Source of the DNA: Magnetospirillum sp.
GTDB taxonomy: Bacteria > Pseudomonadota > Alphaproteobacteria > Rhodospirillales > Magnetospirillaceae
Direction of reading: 5' to 3'
DNA length: 10,000 nt
Assembly: GCA_020217035.1 (NCBI GenBank)
Contig: JAIWOG010000020.1
Coordinates: 1 to 10,000, forward strand
Positions 5,920 to 10,000 of the stretch are shown here, one piece after another. The first letter of the stretch is position 1, and the number at the start of each line of letters is the position of its first letter. Position numbers and translations under genes: made by a program. The notes beneath the pieces were generated by a model, which saw only the letters and a list, made by a program, of their open reading frames with translations, was not told the DNA's origin and did no database searches.

Positions 5920-6821
5920 GACTTTTCCCTGGCCGTCAGCACGCGCAGCGAACGGGGATGGCTGCGGAACACCAGGGGGGCGCGCAGCACGGTGACCTCG
6001 CCGTCCAGCGACAGCATCATGCGGCTTTTGCGGCCGGTGACCACCACCTGGTCGGCGCTGAACACCGTCAACAATCGGTTGACACGCCAGCGGCCCAAAA
6101 GCGCATTGAGCGCCAGCCAGATCAGCCCCAGGCGCGAGGTGGTCTTGGCCACGTGCACCATCAATTCGCCGCGATCCAGGGTCTGACGCGACGGCGGCAG
6201 CGGCAGCGGCGTTTCCGCCCAGGCGTTGTTGGAGATGACGACGATGGGGGTGACCAGCGACGAGGTAACGCCGCCGGCGCTGATTTGAACCTGCATCAGC
6301 GGATAACGGCGCAGCGCCCGCAATGCGGCCAAGGCGAAAGCCGGCCATTTGCCCAAGCCTTCCGCCTGCAATTTGTCACGCCGTCTTACCACCCGGGGAT
6401 GCATGCCCAAGGACGCCCAGATGGCGAAAGGCAGGCCGTTGACCTCGGCCAGGTCGATGTCGGCGACGCGGCCATGGCCCAAGGCGGCGGCGGCGGCCAC
6501 CGGGTCGGTGGGCAGGCCCAAGTCGCGGGCCAGCAGGTTCAAGGTGCCCAGCGGCAGCAACCCCAACGGCTTGTCGCGGCCCAAACCGGCCAGGATGGCG
6601 GTCAGGAAGGTGCCGTCGCCGCCGCCCACCACCACGGCGTCCATGTCGTCGCGCCGAGTCCAGGCGGACAGGGCCCTGGCCAGTTGTCGTTTGTCGGTGA
6701 TCTCGACCTCGACGTGGTGGCCTTGCTGGCTCAGTTGCTCGACGATGGCCGCGACCGTGGCCTGCAAGGGCAGGCGGCGGAAGGTGCCGGCGGAACGGTT
6801 GACGACAAGGGCGAGACGCAT
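5910..6821 (-). CDS. Diacylglycerol kinase / YegS-like lipid kinase catalytic-domain protein
   Basis: A 303-residue member of the DAGK/sphingosine kinase/YegS fold, which phosphorylates lipid hydroxyl groups with ATP. Marks visible: an N-terminal LALVVNRSAG (3-11) phosphate-binding start, the nucleotide-binding GGGDGTF at 66-72, LPLGTLNLLARDLGLP at 89-104 (the family PLGT.N..AR motif), and SLDGE at 271-275 near the C-terminus. No transmembrane segment is evident, so it differs from the small membrane DgkA. ATG 6821 is chosen because the domain begins right there; the ribosome binding site is weak, and a TTG at 6863 would add 14 residues without domain support. The gene overlaps the downstream phosphoesterase by 10 bases and is divergent from the GAF-HD-GYP gene. 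The exact lipid substrate is unknown. It carries one copy of the dispersed inverted repeat at 6067-6083. Confidence 0.9.
   Translation of the reverse strand: MRLALVVNRSAGTFRRLPLQATVAAIVEQLSQQGHHVEVEITDKRQLARALSAWTRRDDMDAVVVGGGDGTFLTAILAGLGRDKPLGLLPLGTLNLLARDLGLPTDPVAAAAALGHGRVADIDLAEVNGLPFAIWASLGMHPRVVRRRDKLQAEGLGKWPAFALAALRALRRYPLMQVQISAGGVTSSLVTPIVVISNNAWAETPLPLPPSRQTLDRGELMVHVAKTTSRLGLIWLALNALLGRWRVNRLLTVFSADQVVVTGRKSRMMLSLDGEVTVLRAPLVFRSHPRSLRVLTAREKSCD
6067..6083 (+). repeat. Dispersed inverted repeat, copy 7 (17-base form)
   Basis: GTCAACAATCGGTTGAC has perfect 6-base arms GTCAAC/GTTGAC. It lies in the lipid kinase gene, antisense to its reading direction, and is the only copy far from putA. 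Confidence 0.5.
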
Positions 6822-6984
6822 GATCCGGTCAAGCTGGCGGCAGGGAAACCCAGGATATCGCAACCTAGGTCATGTGGCACCTAACCAATGTGGTCGAATT
6901 GACCCCTGCTGTGCGCAGGGGTAAGGTTGCGTGGGTGAGGAATGACAATTGTCAATTGGTGGGACGGGGGGGTAAGGCGCAACC
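6822..6984. promoter_or_regulatory. Divergent control region between the lipid kinase and GAF-HD-GYP genes
   Basis: This 163-base gap holds three small inverted repeats. ACCTAGGT (6863-6870) is an 8-base palindrome. ACCCCTGC and GCAGGGGT (6902-6909, 6915-6922) form an 8-base-pair dyad around 5 bases. TGACAATTGTCA (6943-6954) is a perfect 12-base palindrome with an extra CAATTG overlapping its edge (6953-6958). For the rightward gene, TTGACC (6899-6904), 17 bases, then TAAGGT (6922-6927) is a weak promoter candidate, with the dyad filling its spacer. Leftward, TTGACA (6955-6950) is a perfect -35 but has no good -10. Confidence 0.35.
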
Positions 6985-8100
6985 ATGATTCAGTTGCCCG
7001 CGGCGCATCGTGGCATTGCCGAACGCTTGATTTGCCTTCACGACGAAATCAAGGGGGAAGCTTCGCTGATGGCGCTCAGCCGGGTGGCGGTGGCGCTTTA
7101 CGATCCGGCATCGGACATCCTGAAGACCTTCATCCATTCCTCGGACGGCGACAACCCGGTGGACGGCGCCACTGCGCCCTTGGCGGCGTCCCCGTCCTTG
7201 CTGCAACTGGCATCCACCGGGGCGCGGCGCATCGTCAACGATCTGGGCCCCGCCGCCCGCGAGGGCCGCGACTTCGCCCGCAAGCTTTACGATTCGGGCT
7301 ATCGCTCCAGCTACACCGTGCCCATCGCCAACAAGGGGACGCTTTACGGTTTTTTGTTCTTCAACTCGTTCCGGGAAGGCTTCTTCCAGCCGCCGGTGGT
7401 CCAACGCCTGCGTCCTTATGCCGAGTTGATCTCGTTGGCGGTGATGCGCGAACTCGACACCGTCCGCATGATGCAGGCGGCGGTCAAGGTCATCCGTTCG
7501 GTCAGTTCGGCGCGGGACGAGGAAACCGGTTCGCACCTGGCCCGCATGGCCCATTACGCCCGGCTGATCGCCACCAAGATGCGCGACCGCCACGGCCTGA
7601 GCGACGAGTATATCGAGTTCCTGTTCCAGTTCTGCCCGCTGCACGACGTGGGCAAGGTGGCGGTCCCCGATTCGGTGTTGCTGAAACCCGGCAGCCTGAC
7701 CACCGAGGAATTCGAGCAGATGAAGGGCCACGTGGCCAAGGGCGTCGAGATCATCGACTTGATGATGCGGGATTTCGGCCTGAAATCCATGCCGTACTTC
7801 GACGTGCTTCGCAACATCGTCGCCTATCACCACGAAACCCTGGACGGGCGTGGTTATCCCTATGGGCTCAGCGATTCCCAGATTCCCATCGAATCGCGCA
7901 TCGCCGCCGTCGCCGACGTGTTCGACGCACTGACCAGCGTGCGGCCCTACAAGGCCGCCTGGACCAACGAGGACGCGCTGAACCTGCTGCGCCGCAACGC
8001 CGGCACCAAGTACGATCCCGAATGCGTCGAAATCCTGGCGTCCTGCACCCAAGAGATCGCCGCCATCCAGGCCCGCTTCACCGAGACCGTATATGATTGA
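6985..8100 (+). CDS. GAF-HD-GYP domain protein, probable cyclic-di-GMP phosphodiesterase
   Basis: A 371-residue cytoplasmic signalling protein. Residues about 10-155 look like a GAF sensor domain (SRVAVALYDPASDILKTF, then SYTVPIANKGTLYGFLFFNS), and about 165-345 form an HD-GYP hydrolase that breaks cyclic-di-GMP. The catalytic motifs are complete: E180/H184 in ETGSHLAR, H220-D221-x-x-K224 in LHDVGKVAVPD, the LLKPG stretch at 232-236, H249, H282-H283-E-x-x-D287-G-R-G-Y-P (GYP at 290-292), and D311 with RPY at 320-322. No membrane segment or receiver domain is seen, so the signal is probably a soluble ligand sensed by GAF, though none can be named. ATG 6985 has GGTAAGG about 7 bases upstream. 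It is divergent from the lipid kinase and 52 bases ahead of the mepA-like gene, possibly co-transcribed. Confidence 0.95.
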   Translation: MIQLPAAHRGIAERLICLHDEIKGEASLMALSRVAVALYDPASDILKTFIHSSDGDNPVDGATAPLAASPSLLQLASTGARRIVNDLGPAAREGRDFARKLYDSGYRSSYTVPIANKGTLYGFLFFNSFREGFFQPPVVQRLRPYAELISLAVMRELDTVRMMQAAVKVIRSVSSARDEETGSHLARMAHYARLIATKMRDRHGLSDEYIEFLFQFCPLHDVGKVAVPDSVLLKPGSLTTEEFEQMKGHVAKGVEIIDLMMRDFGLKSMPYFDVLRNIVAYHHETLDGRGYPYGLSDSQIPIESRIAAVADVFDALTSVRPYKAAWTNEDALNLLRRNAGTKYDPECVEILASCTQEIAAIQARFTETVYD

Positions 8101-8152
8101 CGGGCCGGTCTCCGCCGTGTTCCCCTGACACGCGACGACGAAGGGGGAGGGG

Positions 8153-9013
8153 ATGGCTTTGGTGGGGCGCTCGTTTCTTGTGGTCATGATGGTGTTGTCC
8201 TGGGTGTCGCCCGTGGCGGCCGAGCCCATGAGCGCCGGCCCATGGGCGGCGTTGACCGGACCGGCCGAAGACCGTCCCTCGTCCATCGGCTCCGCCGCCG
8301 CCGGCTGCCTGACCGGCGCCCAGGCGCTGCCCCTGGACAGCGCCGGCCTGCAGGTGCTGCGTCCTCAGCGCAACCGCTTCTGGAGCCATCCCCGCACCAT
8401 CGACTACGTCACCAAGCTGGGCCGCGATGCCCAGGCCGCCGGCTTGGCCCCGCTGCTGGTCGGCGACTTGTCGCAGCCGCGCGGCGGCCCCATGGCCTAT
8501 GGGCATGGCAGTCATCAGAACGGCCTGGATGTGGACATCTGGTTCCGCCTGCCGGGCAAGCCGCTGGGCGCCGCCGAATTGTCCAGCCCGGCGGCGGTCT
8601 CCATGGTCAAGGGGCGCAAGGTCAATACCAAGACCTGGGGGGCACGGCAGCTGAGGCTGTTGGAATTGGCCGCCAGCGATTCCCGCGTCGACCGCATCTT
8701 CGTCAACCCGGCGATCAAGGCGGCGGCGTGCAAGGCGGGCAGGGGCGACTGGCTGGCAAAGCTGCGGCCGTGGTGGGGGCATGACGAACATTTCCATGTA
8801 CGTCTGTCCTGCGCCGCCGACGACACCAATTGCCAACCCCAGGCCCTGGTTCCCCCCGGCGACGGCTGCGGGGCGGAACTGCAATCCTGGCTGACCAAGA
8901 GCACGATCCTGCCCGACCAGGGCGACAAACCCAACACCCGCCGACCCAATCTGCCGGCCATGTGCTCGGCCATCCTGGAGCAGCCCGGCCCGCGCGAGGC
9001 GGCGAACCGCTGA
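8153..9013 (+). CDS. mepA: Penicillin-insensitive murein endopeptidase MepA
   Basis: A periplasmic zinc LAS-type peptidase that cuts peptide cross-links in peptidoglycan. Residues 1-23 form a signal peptide (hydrophobic LVVMMVLSW, likely cleavage after PVAA-E). Zinc and catalytic residues are in HGSHQNGLDVDIWF at 118-131 (H121, D128) and RPWWGHDEHFHVRLSC at 205-220 (H210, H213, H215). Six cysteines (C52, C193, C220, C227, C239, C271) have a spacing that fits the three disulfides known for E. coli MepA, consistent with export. At 286 residues the length is close to the family norm. ATG 8153 follows a G-rich AGGGGGAGGGG (8142-8152) that includes a usable ribosome binding site. It lies 52 bases after the HD-GYP gene with no terminator seen between them, so an operon is possible. 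Immediately downstream is the rpsB leader. Confidence 0.96.
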   Translation: MALVGRSFLVVMMVLSWVSPVAAEPMSAGPWAALTGPAEDRPSSIGSAAAGCLTGAQALPLDSAGLQVLRPQRNRFWSHPRTIDYVTKLGRDAQAAGLAPLLVGDLSQPRGGPMAYGHGSHQNGLDVDIWFRLPGKPLGAAELSSPAAVSMVKGRKVNTKTWGARQLRLLELAASDSRVDRIFVNPAIKAAACKAGRGDWLAKLRPWWGHDEHFHVRLSCAADDTNCQPQALVPPGDGCGAELQSWLTKSTILPDQGDKPNTRRPNLPAMCSAILEQPGPREAANR

Positions 9014-9030
9014 TTGGCTTGCATCGCCGC

Positions 9031-9059
9031 TTGCAAAATAACCAGGAAGCCTGTATCTA
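9031..9059 (+). promoter_or_regulatory. Weak candidate rpsB promoter
   Basis: TTGCAA (9031-9036) and TATCTA (9054-9059) are separated by 17 bases in the AT-richest part of the mepA-rpsB gap. A start near 9066 would leave a leader of about 115 bases, long enough to contain the hairpin at 9111-9150. The -10 match is poor, so this remains tentative. Confidence 0.3.
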
Positions 9060-9110
9060 GCCGCCCACACACCGCACGCGGGGCCGCGTCGGCGCCATAG
9101 GCGTTCGTCG

Positions 9111-9150
9111 CTCCGGTGCCGGAACTGATGTTCCGGCTACTCCCGCGGAG
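9111..9150 (+). ncRNA. Structured rpsB leader element, candidate S2 autoregulatory hairpin
   Basis: GCCGGAAC (9118-9125), loop TGAT, and GTTCCGGC (9130-9137) form a perfect 8-base-pair hairpin. CTCCG (9111-9115) and CGGAG (9146-9150) can close an outer stem, leaving a lopsided internal loop of 2 bases on one side and 8 (TACTCCCG) on the other. Such an asymmetric loop, 33 bases before the S2 start codon, is a plausible protein-binding site. S2 feedback on its own leader is established in E. coli; that it happens here, with this element, is inference. No U-run follows, so it is unlikely to be a terminator. Confidence 0.5.
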
Positions 9151-9182
9151 GCTTAACCGGAGAAAGAAAAGGAATTCTCTCC

Positions 9183-9974
9183 ATGTCCATGCCGACCTTC
9201 ACCATGCGCCAGCTCGTCGAAGCGGGCGTCCACTTCGGCCACAACACCCGCCGCTGGAACCCCAAGATGGCGCCGTTCCTGTTCGGCGTCCGCAACGGCA
9301 TCCATATCATCGACCTGCAGCAATCGGTGCCGATGCTGCACGCCGCCATGACCGCCGTGCGCAACGTCGTCGCCGGTGGCGGCCGCGTCCTGTTCGTGGG
9401 CACCAAGCGCGCCGCTTCCGACACCGTCGCCGAAGCCGCCAAGAAGTGTGGCCAGTACTATGTCAACCACCGCTGGCTGGGCGGCATGCTGACCAACTGG
9501 AAGACCATCTCGCTGTCGATCAAGCGTTTGCGCGAACTGGACGAACAGCTGGCTTCCGGCGCCGTTGGTGGCCTGACCAAGAAGGAACAGCTGGTCCTGG
9601 CCCGTGAAAAGGAAAAGCTGGACCGTGCGCTGGGCGGCATCAAGGACATGGGTGGCCTGCCGGACATCCTGTTCATCATCGACACCAACAAGGAATCCCT
9701 GGCCGTCCAGGAAGCCAACAAGCTGGGCATCCCGGTGGTCGCCATCTTGGACTCCAACTCGGATCCGTCGGGCGTGCAGTTCCCGGTTCCCGGTAACGAC
9801 GACGCTATCCGCGCCATCCAGACCTATTGCGACCTGATGGTCGCCTCGGTGCTGGACGGCATCCAGGCCGAAATCGGCCGTTCGGGTGGCGACATCGGCG
9901 CCGCCGAGGAAGCCCCGGTGGAAGTGATTCCCGCCGAAATCGCCGAAGGCGAAGTCGTCGCTTCGGCCGAATAA
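9183..9974 (+). CDS. rpsB: 30S ribosomal protein S2
   Basis: An essential protein of the small ribosomal subunit, 263 residues, sitting between head and body on the solvent side. Family hallmarks are [24 protein letters not shown] (start within 5-28), [11 protein letters not shown] at about 38-48, [12 protein letters not shown] at about 95-106, the coiled-coil hairpin region around 110-155, and [20 protein letters not shown] at about 160-179. The last 30 residues are an acidic tail rich in E, V and A, as in other alphaproteobacterial S2 proteins. ATG 9183 has AAAAGGA at 9167-9173 with 9 bases between; the ATG two codons later is too far from it. A 169-base untranslated leader precedes it. tsf (EF-Ts) normally follows rpsB and is expected beyond the window. 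Confidence 0.99.
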   Translation: MSMPTFTMRQLVEAGVHFGHNTRRWNPKMAPFLFGVRNGIHIIDLQQSVPMLHAAMTAVRNVVAGGGRVLFVGTKRAASDTVAEAAKKCGQYYVNHRWLGGMLTNWKTISLSIKRLRELDEQLASGAVGGLTKKEQLVLAREKEKLDRALGGIKDMGGLPDILFIIDTNKESLAVQEANKLGIPVVAILDSNSDPSGVQFPVPGNDDAIRAIQTYCDLMVASVLDGIQAEIGRSGGDIGAAEEAPVEVIPAEIAEGEVVASAE

Positions 9975-9991
9975 GGCGAAGATTTCACGGA

Positions 9992-10000
9992 ATGGCGGCG
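9992..10000 (+). CDS. Possible start of tsf (elongation factor Ts), cut by the window edge
   Basis: ATG GCG GCG at 9992-10000 lies 17 bases after the rpsB stop and could be the first three codons (MAA) of tsf, the usual rpsB partner. Only a weak ribosome binding site (ACGGA, directly adjacent) is seen, and three codons cannot prove identity; the true tsf start may lie further right. Confidence 0.25.

Noticed and set aside
5341..6884. Plus-strand open frames 5341-6186 and 5958-6884, antisense to the phosphoesterase and lipid kinase genes
   Set aside because: The minus-strand products have complete family motifs; these frames give low-complexity Q/G/R/H-rich sequence without domains.
6952..8286. 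444-codon minus-strand open frame antisense to the HD-GYP gene
   Set aside because: The sense strand contains all HD-GYP catalytic motifs in order. The antisense translation shows no family features.
1..10000. CRISPR arrays, insertion sequences, tRNA or rRNA genes, phage or defence genes
   Set aside because: No regularly spaced direct repeats, transposase motifs, terminal inverted repeats flanking a gene, tRNA-like cloverleaf or rRNA sequence was recognised. The dispersed repeat is irregularly spaced and only 17-18 bases long.

Overview
The window is high-GC bacterial DNA with compact, mostly housekeeping gene content. The short two-domain PutA without an N-terminal DNA-binding domain, the GAF plus HD-GYP protein, the alphaproteobacterial style of rpsB and the general codon use suggest an alphaproteobacterium of the Rhodospirillales, possibly Magnetospirillum-like. 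That assignment is inference from protein character; no database search was made.

Layout from left to right: (1) 123-3044 (+) putA, the bifunctional proline-to-glutamate enzyme, closed by a strong hairpin at 3049-3080 that can also terminate the convergent gene. (2) 3111-4602 (-) three leftward genes: a two-ACT-domain regulator of GcvR type, a Crp/Fnr-family regulator, and a small YgaP-like (DUF2892) membrane protein with a candidate class II activator site in front of it. (3) 4700-5149 (+) a membrane-anchored c-type cytochrome, divergent from the ACT gene. (4) 5146-6821 (-) a diacylglycerol/lipid kinase-like gene and a metallophosphoesterase gene that overlap and are probably translationally coupled; the phosphoesterase and cytochrome genes converge with interlocked stop codons. 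(5) 6985-9013 (+) a GAF-HD-GYP probable cyclic-di-GMP phosphodiesterase followed by a periplasmic MepA-type murein endopeptidase. (6) 9014-9974 (+) a structured leader and rpsB (ribosomal protein S2), with tsf expected just beyond the edge.

No mobile element, CRISPR array, tRNA or rRNA was seen, and no defence or biosynthetic system. The most unusual signal is a short dispersed inverted repeat, GTCAAT-N5-GGTTGAC. It has four exact 18-base copies and three 17-base variants, on both strands; five lie inside putA, one is in the putA/DUF2892 intergenic space and one is in the lipid kinase gene. It is much too frequent for chance, and the coding copies use codons unusual for the surrounding GC-rich genes. 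Other points worth checking are the Crp-type site and paired cysteines of the regulator/DUF2892 pair, and the asymmetric hairpin in the rpsB leader.
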